This document shows, one piece after another, positions 28,172 through 38,810 of a stretch of 64,000 nt of DNA. Below the pieces are notes generated by a model. It saw only the letters and a list, made by a program, of their open reading frames with translations. It searched no databases and had not been told where the DNA came from. Source of the stretch: Enterococcus sp. 9E7_DIV0242 (GTDB lineage: Bacteria > Bacillota > Bacilli > Lactobacillales > Enterococcaceae). Within the stretch, counting starts at the first letter, position 1. Each line of letters starts with the position of its first letter. The translations under genes and the position numbers were made by a program. The stretch lies in contig NZ_CP147247.1 of the NCBI RefSeq assembly GCF_002140975.2, forward strand, positions 3,597,001 to 3,661,000, written 5' to 3'.

Positions 28172-29847
28172 ACAGTACAATGATCAGCGGTGGTGTGTTT
28201 TTACTGACACTGTTACTTTTAGCAATTCCTCTGGGAAAATATATTTCTGAAATTTTACAAGGTAGGACGCCACGGTATGTCCGTTTCATCCAACCAATAG
28301 AAAAATTAGTATATAAAGGGATTGGTAACGCTGCGAGTGGAAACATGTCAGCGAAAAAATATTTTTTATCGATAGTGTTCCTTTCGTTCTTTTCAATAAT
28401 CAGTCTTTTTCTTTTACTTTTGACGCAGCAATGGCTGCCACTTAACAGTCAAGCTGTATCAGGGATGTCAGTCACACTGGCATTGAATACAGCTGTCAGT
28501 TTTGTGACGAATACCAACTGGCAGGCGTATGCAGGGGAAGAAGCACTCTCTTTGTTTTCTCAAATTTTTGGGTTAACGGTGCAAAACTTTCTCTCTGCTG
28601 CCGTTGGAATGGCGGTATTGTGCGTGCTGATTCGGGGCTTTGTTCAGAAGAAAGAAAAGGGGCTGGGAAATTTTTGGCAGGACGTGACACGTGGCATCCT
28701 TTATATCCTGCTGCCGCTATCATTGATTGTTTCGCTGCTGCTGATTTCTCAAGGAGCAGTTCAAACTTTTTCAAGTGGTACGGCGTATGAAGGACTAAAC
28801 GGGCAATCGCTGTGGTTGCCATTAGGGACTGTAGCAAGCCAAGTAGCGATCAAACAATTAGGAACGAATGGTGGGGGCTTTTATGGTGCCAATGCCGCAC
28901 ATCCTTTTGAAAATCCGACAGTACTCAGTAACTTTATAGAGAATATCAGTATCCTGCTGATTCCGGCAGCGCTAATTATTGCTTTTGGCTTCTGGATCAA
29001 GGAATGGAAGCAAGGGCGAACGATTGCGATTGTTTCTTTCCTGTTTTTAACGGTGGGATTCTTAGTTATTGCAATCAACGAATTTGCCAGTCCAGATTTT
29101 CTTCATGTGTTGACTATGGGGAATATGGAAGGGAAGGAAGTTCGTTTTGGTATCGATTGGTCTGCGTTGTGGGCAGTCAGCACGACCGCAGCCTCGAATG
29201 GATCGGTAAATAGTATGCTGGATAGCTTTACGCCATTGGGTGGATTGGTTCCGATGTTCATGATGCAGCTGGGAGAAATTATTTTCGGTGGTATCGGCAG
29301 CGGGCTTTACGGAATGCTGACATTTATTTTGCTCACGGTTTTTATTGCTGGGTTATTGGTCGGTAGAACACCGGAGTATCTTGGGAAAAAGGTCGAGCCA
29401 TTTGAGATGAAGATGGCAAGTATCGTCGTTTTAACACCGTTGCTTTTGACGTTGTTTGGTGCCACTGCGCTTGTTCTTCATCCCGCTGTTTTCTCATGGC
29501 TGACCAATCAAGGCGCGCATGGCTTTTCCGAAGTTTTGTATGCTGCGACGTCATTGGCAAATAATAATGGGAGTGCCTTTGGGGGGCTACTGGCAGATAC
29601 AGATTTTCTGAATAATTTGGGTAGTTTATTGATGCTACTGTCTCGTTTTTTACCAATGGCAGCTGTCATTTTCATGGCGGGAAGCTTTAGTCGAAAACAA
29701 CAAAGTGCTATTAGCGAAGGAACCTTATCTACAGTAAATCCTGTATTTGTGACAATGCTGGTCATTGTTATTTTAGTTGTTGGTGCATTAAGCTTTCTTC
29801 CGGCGGTTGCGCTTGGACCGATCGCTGAGTTTTTTCAAAATAGATAG
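28168..29847 (+). CDS. kdpA: KdpA, potassium-translocating subunit
   Basis: 559 residues, standard length, with about ten membrane segments. Selectivity-filter-like loops include TNWQAYAGE (about 115), GTNGGGFYGANAAHPFENPT (about 232) and ASNGSVNS (about 348), ending with NNNGSAFGG. It forms the K+-selective channel of the high-affinity KdpFABC pump, used when K+ is scarce. Confidence 0.97.
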   Translation: MNSTMISGGVFLLTLLLLAIPLGKYISEILQGRTPRYVRFIQPIEKLVYKGIGNAASGNMSAKKYFLSIVFLSFFSIISLFLLLLTQQWLPLNSQAVSGMSVTLALNTAVSFVTNTNWQAYAGEEALSLFSQIFGLTVQNFLSAAVGMAVLCVLIRGFVQKKEKGLGNFWQDVTRGILYILLPLSLIVSLLLISQGAVQTFSSGTAYEGLNGQSLWLPLGTVASQVAIKQLGTNGGGFYGANAAHPFENPTVLSNFIENISILLIPAALIIAFGFWIKEWKQGRTIAIVSFLFLTVGFLVIAINEFASPDFLHVLTMGNMEGKEVRFGIDWSALWAVSTTAASNGSVNSMLDSFTPLGGLVPMFMMQLGEIIFGGIGSGLYGMLTFILLTVFIAGLLVGRTPEYLGKKVEPFEMKMASIVVLTPLLLTLFGATALVLHPAVFSWLTNQGAHGFSEVLYAATSLANNNGSAFGGLLADTDFLNNLGSLLMLLSRFLPMAAVIFMAGSFSRKQQSAISEGTLSTVNPVFVTMLVIVILVVGALSFLPAVALGPIAEFFQNR

Positions 29848-29859
29848 GCAGGGATAATA

Positions 29860-31893
29860 ATGGAAAAAAATAAGACTATATGGGCGTTGAAGGAAGCAAT
29901 CAAAAAGCTGGACCCACGGATTCAGATAAAAAATCCAGTGATGTTTGTCGTCTATCTAGGGGCAGCAGCATCAACAATCTTGATTTTCTCTGAACCGAAC
30001 GTGCCTCGCTGGTTTACAATTGCGGTTGCTTTTCTGTTGTGGCTGACCTTGATTTTTGCCAATTTTGCCGAGGCGATTGCTGAAGGTCGAGGCAAAGCAC
30101 AAGCAGAGAGCTTGAAGCAAGCGAAAAAGGATGTTCTGACGTATAAGATAAAAAATATAGAGGATGTAAAAAAGAATCAGCTGATTGAAATTCGTTCCTC
30201 TGATTTGAAAAAAGAAGATTTGGTTTATGTTCGAGCGGGTGAACAGATTCCAGCGGATGGTGACGTTGTAGAAGGGGCTGCTTCTGTTGATGAAAGTGCG
30301 ATCACCGGAGAGTCAGCGCCGGTGATCCGAGAGTCGGGGGGCGACCGAAGTGCTGTAACAGGAGGAACAACGGTTGTCTCCGATTATCTGATTATTAAAG
30401 TCACTTCTGAAAATGGGCAGTCTTTTTTGGATAAAATGATTGCCATGGTTGAAGGTACTCAGCGGAAGAAAACACCCAATGAAATCGGACTGCAAATCCT
30501 TTTGATCATGTTGACGATTATTTTTCTGGGTGTGTCTCTTTCATTGATTCCATTCACTTCCTTTGCCAGCACGCTGGCAGGCTCAGGGGAAGCCATATCG
30601 GCGGTCATCGTGATTGCGTTGCTGATTTGTCTAGCTCCGACAACGATTGGTGCGTTGGTCTCTTCTATTGGGATTGCCGGAATGAGTCGGCTGACAAAGG
30701 AAAATGTGATTGCCATGAGTGGTCGGGCGATTGAAGCAGCCGGAGATGTGGATATTCTACTTCTGGATAAAACTGGAACTATTACTTTAGGCAACCGACG
30801 GGCAAGTGAGTTCTTACCGGTCGCGGGTGTCTCAGAGAGAGAGCTGGCCGATGCTGCGCAATTGTCTTCCTTGGCTGATGAAACAGCAGAAGGCCGGAGC
30901 ATCGTAGTTCTTGCGAAAGAAAAATTTGAGATTCGTTCAAGAGAATTGGCTGGTGCAGAGGTGACATTTATTGAGTTTACGGCAAAAACGAGAATGAGTG
31001 GTATCGATTATCAAGGAGATCAGATTCGCAAAGGTGCTGCTGATACGATCAAGCAGTATGTGCTGAAGCATGGCGGCAGCTATCCGGAGGAATGTGATTT
31101 GCTAGTGGAGCAGATCGCTAAGGCTGGTGGAACCCCGTTAGTTGTTGCGAAAAATCAACAGGTCATGGGGGTAATTTATCTAAAGGATATTGTGAAAAAT
31201 GGTGTGAAAGAACAATTTTCCGATATGCGGAAAATGGGTATAAAAACTATCATGATCACAGGAGACAATCCATTGACCGCGGCTGCAATTGCCGCAGAAG
31301 CTGGTGTGGATGATTTTCTAGCTGAAGCAACACCGGAAAATAAAATGACGATGATTCGTGATTTTCAGGAACAGGGACATTTGGTTGCTATGACAGGTGA
31401 TGGTACCAATGATGCACCCGCATTGGCGCAGGCAGATGTTGCTGTTGCGATGAACACAGGCACACAAGCTGCCAAAGAAGCCGGCAATATGATCGATTTG
31501 GATTCGAGCCCAACCAAGCTGTTGAAGGTAGTACAAATCGGCAAACAGCTTCTGATGACACGCGGCGCACTAACGACGTTTAGTATCGCGAATGATATTG
31601 CAAAGTATTTTGCGGTTATCCCAGTGCTTTTTTACAGTATTTATCCAGAGCTGACCGCATTAAATGTCATGCAGCTGACTAGTCCGGTGACAGCAATTCT
31701 ATCTGCAGTAATCTATAATGCGTTGATTATTGTTGCGCTGATTCCATTAGCGCTAAAAGGCGTTCCCTACAAGGAAAAACCAGCCAGCCGTATTCTAAGA
31801 GATAATCTGTTGCTTTATGGATTGGGTGGTATTATTGCACCGTTTATTGCGATCAAGGGAATCGATCTACTGTTGACGCTGATTATTTCTTAA
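29860..31893 (+). CDS. kdpB: KdpB, catalytic P-type ATPase subunit
   Basis: 677 residues. Actuator TGES, the phosphorylation site [14 protein letters not shown] with the KdpB-specific [26 protein letters not shown] and KdpB's [15 protein letters not shown] near residue 70 are all present. It hydrolyses ATP to drive K+ uptake through KdpA. It starts 12 bp after kdpA. Confidence 0.97.
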   Translation: MEKNKTIWALKEAIKKLDPRIQIKNPVMFVVYLGAAASTILIFSEPNVPRWFTIAVAFLLWLTLIFANFAEAIAEGRGKAQAESLKQAKKDVLTYKIKNIEDVKKNQLIEIRSSDLKKEDLVYVRAGEQIPADGDVVEGAASVDESAITGESAPVIRESGGDRSAVTGGTTVVSDYLIIKVTSENGQSFLDKMIAMVEGTQRKKTPNEIGLQILLIMLTIIFLGVSLSLIPFTSFASTLAGSGEAISAVIVIALLICLAPTTIGALVSSIGIAGMSRLTKENVIAMSGRAIEAAGDVDILLLDKTGTITLGNRRASEFLPVAGVSERELADAAQLSSLADETAEGRSIVVLAKEKFEIRSRELAGAEVTFIEFTAKTRMSGIDYQGDQIRKGAADTIKQYVLKHGGSYPEECDLLVEQIAKAGGTPLVVAKNQQVMGVIYLKDIVKNGVKEQFSDMRKMGIKTIMITGDNPLTAAAIAAEAGVDDFLAEATPENKMTMIRDFQEQGHLVAMTGDGTNDAPALAQADVAVAMNTGTQAAKEAGNMIDLDSSPTKLLKVVQIGKQLLMTRGALTTFSIANDIAKYFAVIPVLFYSIYPELTALNVMQLTSPVTAILSAVIYNALIIVALIPLALKGVPYKEKPASRILRDNLLLYGLGGIIAPFIAIKGIDLLLTLIIS

Positions 31894-31909
31894 GAAAGGA
31901 AAGAGACAA

Positions 31910-32437
31910 ATGAAGAAAGAGATTTTAGGAAGCTTACGCTTTTTTCTGATAATGACACTTCTTTGTGGAGGGTTCTATACGTTCGGTGTCACAGGGATTG
32001 CACAGCTCTTTTTCCCTTACCAGGCAAATGGCAGTATGCTGAAAGAAGATAATAAAGTAACTGGTTCAGCACTGATTGGACAGGAATTCACCGAAGCGAG
32101 ATATATTCATGGCCGACCGACAGAGGTCAGTCAATTATCTCCATACTCACCGCAACTAAAAGAAAAAATCGAGAAAAGAACAACGGCTATCAAAGAAGAA
32201 AACAATGGAGCGAAAGAAGTTCCAGCTGATTTAGTTATGGGATCAGGCAGTGGCGTTGATCCACATATTTCATTTGAAGGTGCCATTTATCAAGCCAAGC
32301 GAATTGCCGATAGCAGAAACGTCGAAATAAAACAGATCAATGATATAATTGAGACAAATAAAGAAACAGATCGACTGACAGGTAATGAGTATATTAATGT
32401 ATTGGTAGTAAATGCGGCACTTGATCAGTTAACATAG
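31910..32437 (+). CDS. kdpC: KdpC, accessory subunit
   Basis: 175 residues. One N-terminal membrane helix (about 10-32), then an extracellular domain with GSALIGQEF, YIHGRPTEVS, GSGSGVDPHIS and the C-terminal VNVLVVNAALDQL. KdpC stabilises the KdpA-KdpB complex. The canonical site GRPS is GRPT here, a conservative change. It lies 16 bp after kdpB with an AAGGAAAG site. Confidence 0.95.
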   Translation: MKKEILGSLRFFLIMTLLCGGFYTFGVTGIAQLFFPYQANGSMLKEDNKVTGSALIGQEFTEARYIHGRPTEVSQLSPYSPQLKEKIEKRTTAIKEENNGAKEVPADLVMGSGSGVDPHISFEGAIYQAKRIADSRNVEIKQINDIIETNKETDRLTGNEYINVLVVNAALDQLT

Positions 32438-32448
32438 GGAGGGATTTG

Positions 32449-35124
32449 ATGGAGGAGGAACGTGTAAATCCGGAAAAATTACTTTCAGCGTTTGATAAAG
32501 AAAATTCTGGGATCGGCAGACTCAGGATTTTCTTTGGCTATGCTGCCGGAGTAGGGAAAACCTACATGATGTTGAAGGAAGCGCAGGAACAGCTGGAGAC
32601 AGGAAAAGACGTGCAAATCGGTTATATTGAACCGCATGATCGACCGGCAACACTTCGTCTCATGGAAGGATTACCAGTGATTCCTACAGTAAAATCCATT
32701 TATAAAGGTATTTCTCTTGAGGAGCTGGCTGTTGATCAAATCCTTGATGTTCACCCGGATATCGTATTGGTAGACGAGTTGGCGCATACAAATAGTCCAA
32801 GCTCACGGAACAGAAAAAGATACCAAGACGTAGAGGAACTTCTGAATGCAGGCATTGATGTCTACACAACAATGAACGTTCAACATTTGGAAAGCTTAAA
32901 TGATATTGTTGAAGAAATCACCGGAATCACGGTTCAAGAAAAAGTACCGGATAAACTATTGAAAAATGCGTCATGGAAAGTGATCGACATCGAACCAGCC
33001 GAGCTAATTGACCGTTTAGCGGCTGGGAAAATTTATTCAGATACAAACAGTAAAAGAGCGTTGCAAAACTTTTTCACAGAAGAAAAGCTAAGCTTTTTAA
33101 GAGGATTGGCGATCCAGCGAACCTCTGACCACATCAACCAGTGGTCATATTCAAAAAATCGAAAGGTAAAAATCCAGACAAAGCTGCTGACGATCGTTGA
33201 TGAAGAATACCCTAAAATGAGTGAACGGTGCATTCGTTGGACTTCAAGGTTAGTTCAGGGCTTGAATGCAGAGTGGATCGTCCTGCGATTGAAATCAGAT
33301 TCAGAAGAGCTAGATACGAGCAGTGACAGTATTCTGGAGCTGGCAGAGAAGTTAGGTGCCGAGACGGTATCATTGGAGAGCGAAAATTTCATTGATACTG
33401 TGGTCGAGTATGTCAAGCTTCTGAGTATCACAGACATTGTAATGGGGAAGAATCTACAAAAGACATGGATAAACAAGCTGTTTATTGAAGACACAGAAGA
33501 CGTATTACTGAAACGACTTCCCTTTGTGGAAATACATCTTATTCCATACAAGGAAAAGCGAAAGCAGACACCGATCAAAAGTCTACAGGAATACTTTCAA
33601 AGTCGTACCAAGGATTTTATTGTTTCCATCAGTGCAGTCGTTGGTGCAACCATTGTTACTGAATTGATGCAATATTTACATTTTGGTGATCAGAACTTGA
33701 TGCTGATTTATATTCTTTTTGTTGTGATCACTGCACGAGCGACGACAGGCTATTTATGGAGCTCACTGACCGCTGTGTTTTCTGTTCTTACCTTTAACTG
33801 GTTTTTTGTAGAACCATTGTATTCATTGACGGTTTACAAACAAGGCTACCCACTCACTCTTGTAATTATGTTGATCGTGTCGCTCTTGATCAGTAATCTT
33901 GTTGGACAAATTCGACGAAAAGCACGGGTATCTATGGAGAAAGAGCAGCAGTTTGAAATTCTTTATGAGCTGAACAAGCGTTATGTAGCAGCCTCTGAGG
34001 TAGAGGATTTATATCGTTCAACGGCCAGCTATTTGTCTGCTCTGTTGAATCGGGAAGTCCTCGTTTATGACGCGACAGGAAAACTAAACAGCTTTCGCTC
34101 ACCGGAAAAAAAGAAACGACTTCTGGGAACCAAGGAAGAACACGCAGTCGCCTTTTGGACTGGACGAAATCAAAAGGAGGCAGGCTTTGGAACAGACACA
34201 TTAACGGGTGCCAAAGGCTTTTATCTGCCCGTTGTATTTGAGAAGAGAACCAAAGCTGTCTTAGGTTTGGAAAGAAGTGCGCAAAAAACGATCGATAACA
34301 ATCAATTGAATTATCTGCGTTTGATAGCCGCACAGCTGGCAACTGCGATCGAACAAATGGAGCTGCAGGAAGAAAAGCAGAAGATATTAGTTGATACGGA
34401 AAAGGAACGTGTGCGTGGGAACTTACTACGAGCAGTCTCTCACGATATCCGAACACCGCTCACAGGGATTTCAGGATTGATTGAAACGATCATCAATGAT
34501 GAAGCAACCAGTGAGATAACTGCAGCTACCCGCATCAAGCTGTTGAAGGATGTGCAAGATGAGTCCAAATGGTTGATTCAAATGGTAGAGAATTTGCTGT
34601 CGATCACAAGGATCAGTTCAGATACGACGGCACTCAACAAGACAGAAGAGCCGATAGAAGAAATTGTATCTTCGACGATTCGCAGAGTGCGAAAGGTTTA
34701 TCCAAAGGTCAATTTAAAAACGAAGCTGCCGGAAGAACTCATCTTTCTGTCCGTTGATCCAATTCTGATCGAACAAGCATTGTTTAATCTGATTGATAAT
34801 GCTGTCCGTCATGGCAAGGCAACCGAGCCAATTTATATTTCAGTTGAAAATCAGGATGATCAGGTCATTTTTTCTGTAAAAGATCACGGTATTGGGATGA
34901 GCAAGGAGCAGTTTGATCGGATATTGACTAACTTGACCACAGAGAAAGAAAAACCAATTGATTCTAAAAACGGCTTGGGGATTGGTTTGACGATTGTGAA
35001 GACGATCATCAAAGCTCATCAAGGAACATTTCATGTAGAGAATAATGAACAGGTGACGAAGTTTATTTTTACCATACCCAAACAAAGGAGGAGCCCGAAT
35101 GAGAGCGAATATTCTGGTGATTGA
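32449..35124 (+). CDS. kdpD: KdpD, sensor histidine kinase
   Basis: About 891 residues. The N-terminal KdpD domain has Walker A (AAGVGKT, about 30) and Walker B (VLVDELAHTN). A universal-stress-like domain follows (about 245-375), then four membrane helices (DUF4118, about 390-490), a GAF-like region (about 515-640), the H-box AVSHDIRTPLTG and HATPase motifs (FNLIDNAVRHG, KDHGIGM, GLGIGLTIV). It senses K+ limitation or turgor and phosphorylates KdpE. ATG at 32449 follows GGGAGG. Its 3' end overlaps kdpE by 26 bp. Confidence 0.95.
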   Translation: MEEERVNPEKLLSAFDKENSGIGRLRIFFGYAAGVGKTYMMLKEAQEQLETGKDVQIGYIEPHDRPATLRLMEGLPVIPTVKSIYKGISLEELAVDQILDVHPDIVLVDELAHTNSPSSRNRKRYQDVEELLNAGIDVYTTMNVQHLESLNDIVEEITGITVQEKVPDKLLKNASWKVIDIEPAELIDRLAAGKIYSDTNSKRALQNFFTEEKLSFLRGLAIQRTSDHINQWSYSKNRKVKIQTKLLTIVDEEYPKMSERCIRWTSRLVQGLNAEWIVLRLKSDSEELDTSSDSILELAEKLGAETVSLESENFIDTVVEYVKLLSITDIVMGKNLQKTWINKLFIEDTEDVLLKRLPFVEIHLIPYKEKRKQTPIKSLQEYFQSRTKDFIVSISAVVGATIVTELMQYLHFGDQNLMLIYILFVVITARATTGYLWSSLTAVFSVLTFNWFFVEPLYSLTVYKQGYPLTLVIMLIVSLLISNLVGQIRRKARVSMEKEQQFEILYELNKRYVAASEVEDLYRSTASYLSALLNREVLVYDATGKLNSFRSPEKKKRLLGTKEEHAVAFWTGRNQKEAGFGTDTLTGAKGFYLPVVFEKRTKAVLGLERSAQKTIDNNQLNYLRLIAAQLATAIEQMELQEEKQKILVDTEKERVRGNLLRAVSHDIRTPLTGISGLIETIINDEATSEITAATRIKLLKDVQDESKWLIQMVENLLSITRISSDTTALNKTEEPIEEIVSSTIRRVRKVYPKVNLKTKLPEELIFLSVDPILIEQALFNLIDNAVRHGKATEPIYISVENQDDQVIFSVKDHGIGMSKEQFDRILTNLTTEKEKPIDSKNGLGIGLTIVKTIIKAHQGTFHVENNEQVTKFIFTIPKQRRSPNESEYSGD

Positions 35125-35788
35125 AGACGATGGGATCATCGCAGAGTTCATACAGGTGGTTTTGGAGAGAGAAAGATATACCGTGTTTCAAGCAGATTCT
35201 GCAATGAATGGAATCACTCTTTTTCAGTCACAGGAAATCGATCTGATTTTATTGGATCTGGGGCTTCCTGATATGGACGGGATGGAGCTGTTGAAAATTT
35301 TACGTAAGCAGTATCAGACACCAATCATTGTCATCTCCGCAAGAGACAATGAGATAGGAAAAGTTGAAGCACTAGATAACGGCGCGGATGATTATGTCAC
35401 GAAACCATTTGGGACACAGGAGCTGCTGGCAAGGATTCGAACTGCCATGAGGCATTCTGAAAAAACGGTCAAAGGTAGCCAGTCATTTGTAAATAGCCAG
35501 CTTCTAATTGACTATGAAAAGCATCTGGTACAAAAAAATGACCAAGAGATTCATTTGACGAAAAATGAATTTCTGTTACTCAAAGTATTGAGTGAAAACA
35601 TTGGTAAAGTTGTTACGTACAAACAGCTGATGCGTGCATTATATGGGCCATTTGCTATGGGTGATACACAGGTTCTTCGTGTGAACATGTCGAATATCCG
35701 CAAAAAAATCGAAACAGACCCCGTTGAGCCACAATATATTCTGACGGAAATCGGCGTGGGGTATCGGATGAAGGATCTACGAGAATGA
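35099..35788 (+). CDS. kdpE: KdpE, OmpR-type response regulator
   Basis: 229 residues. Receiver domain with acidic pair EDD (about 9-11), phosphoacceptor in LILLDLGLPDMDG, and conserved Lys in DDYVTKPFG. The OmpR/PhoB winged helix begins at about 130 (LTKNEFLLLKVL, then GVGYRM at the end). It activates kdpFABC. AAAGGAGGAG precedes the ATG inside the end of kdpD, implying coupled translation. Confidence 0.95.
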   Translation: MRANILVIEDDGIIAEFIQVVLERERYTVFQADSAMNGITLFQSQEIDLILLDLGLPDMDGMELLKILRKQYQTPIIVISARDNEIGKVEALDNGADDYVTKPFGTQELLARIRTAMRHSEKTVKGSQSFVNSQLLIDYEKHLVQKNDQEIHLTKNEFLLLKVLSENIGKVVTYKQLMRALYGPFAMGDTQVLRVNMSNIRKKIETDPVEPQYILTEIGVGYRMKDLRE

Positions 35789-36004
35789 GCAAATAAACAA
35801 CGGTGAAGCGTGTCATTAAATAATCTGGTTTCTGTATATAAGAATGGATGACCACTTGTTATCTAGAAGTTTGGTCAAAACCTTATGTACAGGAACTTTT
35901 TTGCTTGTCCTAAGACATATGATTGTGAAATATTCTTCGAATTGGCTATACTTTTCTTGAGCAAAGTATTGATGAGAAGAAATCAGAGTCAGAGGTGGAG
36001 CAGG

Positions 36005-36631
36005 ATGATAGAAGAAACGGATAATAACAATAAAACAGGATGGCTGCTAGCGGGGATCACGATTTTAATTGGGCTTGGGTACCAGTTTATTCCTGGAGTC
36101 CTTCCTTTTGGAACGACGATCGGCATTTTTTGGAATGCTTTATTATGTGGAATAGCTGGTTATTTGATGCTAAAGGATCGTTTCACAGAGCAGTTTAAAC
36201 ATTTTAAGTGGAAGACCTTGGCTTGGGGCTTACCACTGACTTTTATCGTAGGGATTTTAAGTGGCGTTATTTATCAGCAGCTTTTTGGTGCTGCGTCTCA
36301 AAATTCTATTGGTGATGTGATCACACTACAGATGATTTTTCTTCAAGTCCCCTTTATGCTGATAGGAGAAGAACTGTTGAGTACCAACTTGATTTTGGGG
36401 TTGGAAAAAGCGGGCATTTCTTTTCGTTGGGCGAGTCTTATTTGTAGTGTACTGTTCGCTTTATGGCATATTCCTGCTTATGGGTTGAATATTGCTCAGT
36501 TATTGATCACATTGATGCCGATTCGTTTGGTCTTGAACTATATCTGGAAAAAATCAGAAAGTGTCTGGGTCAGTTGGATCTGTCACTTCTTGTATGATTG
36601 TTTAGGATTCGTCCAATTTTTCATGAAATAA
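36005..36631 (+). CDS. CPBP-family intramembrane protease homologue
   Basis: About 208 residues with six or so membrane segments. CPBP (Abi) motifs: GEELLSTNL (EE at about 122-123), FALWHIPAY (His about 155) and WICHFLYD (His about 194). The first motif is usually EExxxR; here the Arg position holds Asn, which may alter activity. Family members cleave substrates in the membrane or act in bacteriocin self-immunity. The ATG at 36005 follows GAGGTGGAGCAGG. Single gene between kdpE and a family A repeat. Confidence 0.8.
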   Translation: MIEETDNNNKTGWLLAGITILIGLGYQFIPGVLPFGTTIGIFWNALLCGIAGYLMLKDRFTEQFKHFKWKTLAWGLPLTFIVGILSGVIYQQLFGAASQNSIGDVITLQMIFLQVPFMLIGEELLSTNLILGLEKAGISFRWASLICSVLFALWHIPAYGLNIAQLLITLMPIRLVLNYIWKKSESVWVSWICHFLYDCLGFVQFFMK

Positions 36632-36645
36632 TAGGAACTGGCAAA

Positions 36646-36940
36646 GAGGTTGGGCCAGAAGTGTTCAGCTTCAAGCACCAAAAGTAGGTACTTTTCATCA
36701 TCTGTTCTGCTCAAAAGAGCAATCACAGTGATTCTAAGCAATAAGGCGGAATTCACGAAAATTACCTCATCACAAATTTTTGTTGAATTTCGACTTATTG
36801 TCGAAGAGCCTTGAAACACAGTGGTTTACCACTGATGTTGAGCGGACATCGACGCAGCTCGCTGCTAGTAGTTGCTTCTGTCCCACCGTTTATTCGGTTT
36901 TAGGTGTATAAAGGTGTGTGGGATTGAGTTATGTCCCACA
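36646..36940 (+). repeat. MITE-like dispersed repeat, family A, copy 2 (short form)
   Basis: Begins GAGGTTGGGCCAGAAGTG and ends with the TGTGGGA/TCCCACA hairpin. Except for deletions it closely follows the copy at 25323-25806, including CAGTGGTTTACCACTG and GCGGACATCGACGCAGCTC. Confidence 0.82.
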
Positions 36941-36951
36941 CCCTTTTTTTT
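36915..36951 (+). terminator. Terminator provided by the end of the family A repeat
   Basis: TGTGGGA (36917-36923) pairs with TCCCACA (36934-36940), and eight T follow. It would end transcription from the CPBP gene before the PucR gene. Confidence 0.65.
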
Positions 36952-37122
36952 ACGGCATTTGTTTTACGCTTATATGTTAAGGCATTCAAAGTATAGTAAG
37001 CCATCTGTTAATTCGTAAGTTTGAAAAAAATATACCTGACCCAATCTGGATTGTTTCAAGCAAAGGTTTACGATACAATGAATGAAATCAATGAACAAGT
37101 TAGCGTTTGGAGGGATGACTAT

Positions 37123-38691
37123 ATGGGCGTAAAATTAAACGAATTGTTAAGGCTGCCATCGTTACGAGAGGCGGAGGTTGTTACTGGAAAAAACAGTCTG
37201 GAGAAATCAGTGACCTCGCTTTCTTTTTTAGAGGTTTCTGATATGGATTTTTTCTCAAAAAACATTCAAGTCGGCGAGGAATATTATGCGGGAGAATTGT
37301 TGATCGGTTCATTTTATTCCATAAAGGATGACCGAATGAAGCAATGTGAAGCAATCAGACATCTACATGATCTTGGTGAAATAGGTATCATTCTCTATTA
37401 TGTCGGCATCATCCTTCCTGAGCTTGCTCCTGAGGTGATTGAGTTGGCGGAAGAGCTGAATTTCGTCATCATTCAGATGCCGCCAAATGACAGTTCCTTG
37501 CGATACAATGAAGTTATTATTGAAATCATGTCAGTCATTTTGGCAAATGACCCCTCTGAGAATATTTTGAATGAGGTATTGGAGAAGGTTTCTCTTTTAC
37601 CGGAGCATCTTAGAAGTGTGGAAATCACATTGAAAATATTATCTGATCTTTTGAGAACAAACATTGTTTTAGCAAATGCTGATTATGAAATCATCAATCA
37701 AATCAAATGGCCGCGAAATTCTTCACGAGAACTGCCGATTTTACTGAACAGCTATCTAGAGCAGCCAAAGCGTGAGGCGGTATTTTATACAGAGGAGCTG
37801 GCAATTTACCATCGAGAAGTGTTCCATAAAGATAATGGGCTGTTGAACCTATTTCTGCTCAAAGAGAATGGGGAAATCACTGATTTTGACTGTGAACAAG
37901 CGGTGGAACTTTTGCAGGTAGCATTAAATCTGTGGGGCAGAAAACACGGAGAAATCAGTGAGTATGCCCTTGTTCAGGCGATCATCAACGATGAGAGTGA
38001 GAAGATGTACCGGTTGGCAGGTATTTTATCGATCGATGTTCATTCGATTCAAATGCTGTGGTTGATTCAATTAAAAAATATTCGAATGGAGAAGAGCATT
38101 CGCGAGGAATTGGCTGATCATGTATCCAAGTATTACCAAACCTATGTTATCCAATTTATTGATAATGGGATCGTTGTTCTTTTGGGAAAATATCGGAGAA
38201 ATCATTCAGAGTTTGAGATCAGTCGTGAGTTTTTAAAAGAAACGAGTTTCAATAACGAGCTGAAAAATATCGTTGTCTGTCCGAAAATGAGAAATACGAC
38301 GGATGTCCGTAACACCTACCAACTGGTAAATAATGTTCGTCCGATGTTGAAACGGGTATTTCCAGAGAAAAAAACCTTTTCGCTAATCGATATCAAACAG
38401 GCATCTCAAGTCATGGCAGTAATGAAAGCAGGAGAACAGGAGCTTTCTGAGCACCTACTGATTCTTGACCCCATTTTGGAAAATGACGAATACTTAGAAA
38501 CACTCTGTTGTTTTCTTTTAGATGCAGATGGTGATTTTCAGCACTGCAGCGATCTCTTGTATATTCATAAAAATACCGTGAAGTATCGAATAAAAAAAAT
38601 CAGTGAACAACTTGGATGTGATGTCACTCGGCTTTCAGAAGCTTATGAGTGTTACAAAGCATGTGTCCTGTTTCGATTGATTCATCAGTGA
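37123..38691 (+). CDS. PucR-family transcriptional regulator
   Basis: About 522 residues. The N-terminal PucR domain (LNELLRLPSLREAEVVTG to about 125, with VIIQMP) is followed by a middle region and a C-terminal PucR-type helix-turn-helix (LCCFLLDADGDFQHCSDLLYIHKNTVKYRIKKI). PucR-type proteins regulate purine, allantoin or related nitrogen catabolism. ATG at 37123 is chosen since GGAGGG lies just upstream; the frame is open from 37021. A terminator separates it from the permease operon, its likely target. Confidence 0.88.
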   Translation: MGVKLNELLRLPSLREAEVVTGKNSLEKSVTSLSFLEVSDMDFFSKNIQVGEEYYAGELLIGSFYSIKDDRMKQCEAIRHLHDLGEIGIILYYVGIILPELAPEVIELAEELNFVIIQMPPNDSSLRYNEVIIEIMSVILANDPSENILNEVLEKVSLLPEHLRSVEITLKILSDLLRTNIVLANADYEIINQIKWPRNSSRELPILLNSYLEQPKREAVFYTEELAIYHREVFHKDNGLLNLFLLKENGEITDFDCEQAVELLQVALNLWGRKHGEISEYALVQAIINDESEKMYRLAGILSIDVHSIQMLWLIQLKNIRMEKSIREELADHVSKYYQTYVIQFIDNGIVVLLGKYRRNHSEFEISREFLKETSFNNELKNIVVCPKMRNTTDVRNTYQLVNNVRPMLKRVFPEKKTFSLIDIKQASQVMAVMKAGEQELSEHLLILDPILENDEYLETLCCFLLDADGDFQHCSDLLYIHKNTVKYRIKKISEQLGCDVTRLSEAYECYKACVLFRLIHQ

Positions 38692-38702
38692 TGAAAGAAT
38701 TT

Positions 38703-38745
38703 CCAGAATTTTGGCTATTATGACAAAATTCTGGCTATTTTTTTT
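38703..38745 (+). terminator. Terminator between pucR-type and permease genes
   Basis: CCAGAATTTTG (38703-38713) pairs perfectly with CAAAATTCTGG (38724-38734), and a run of eight or nine T follows after CTA. Confidence 0.88.
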
Positions 38746-38810
38746 CATTTTGAAAAAGACGCTGTTGCTCTCCCTTCGATATAATTGTGAAAATGAGGGA
38801 GGAAATAGGT

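Noticed and set aside
30459..30902. Long open frames on the strand opposite kdpB (and similar shadows over other genes)
   Set aside because: They follow from codon bias of the true gene, have no ribosome sites and show no family features.
32449..35124. c-di-AMP-binding motif in KdpD
   Set aside because: The expected SxS/FxAxY pattern of the universal-stress domain could not be confirmed by eye, so no claim is made.
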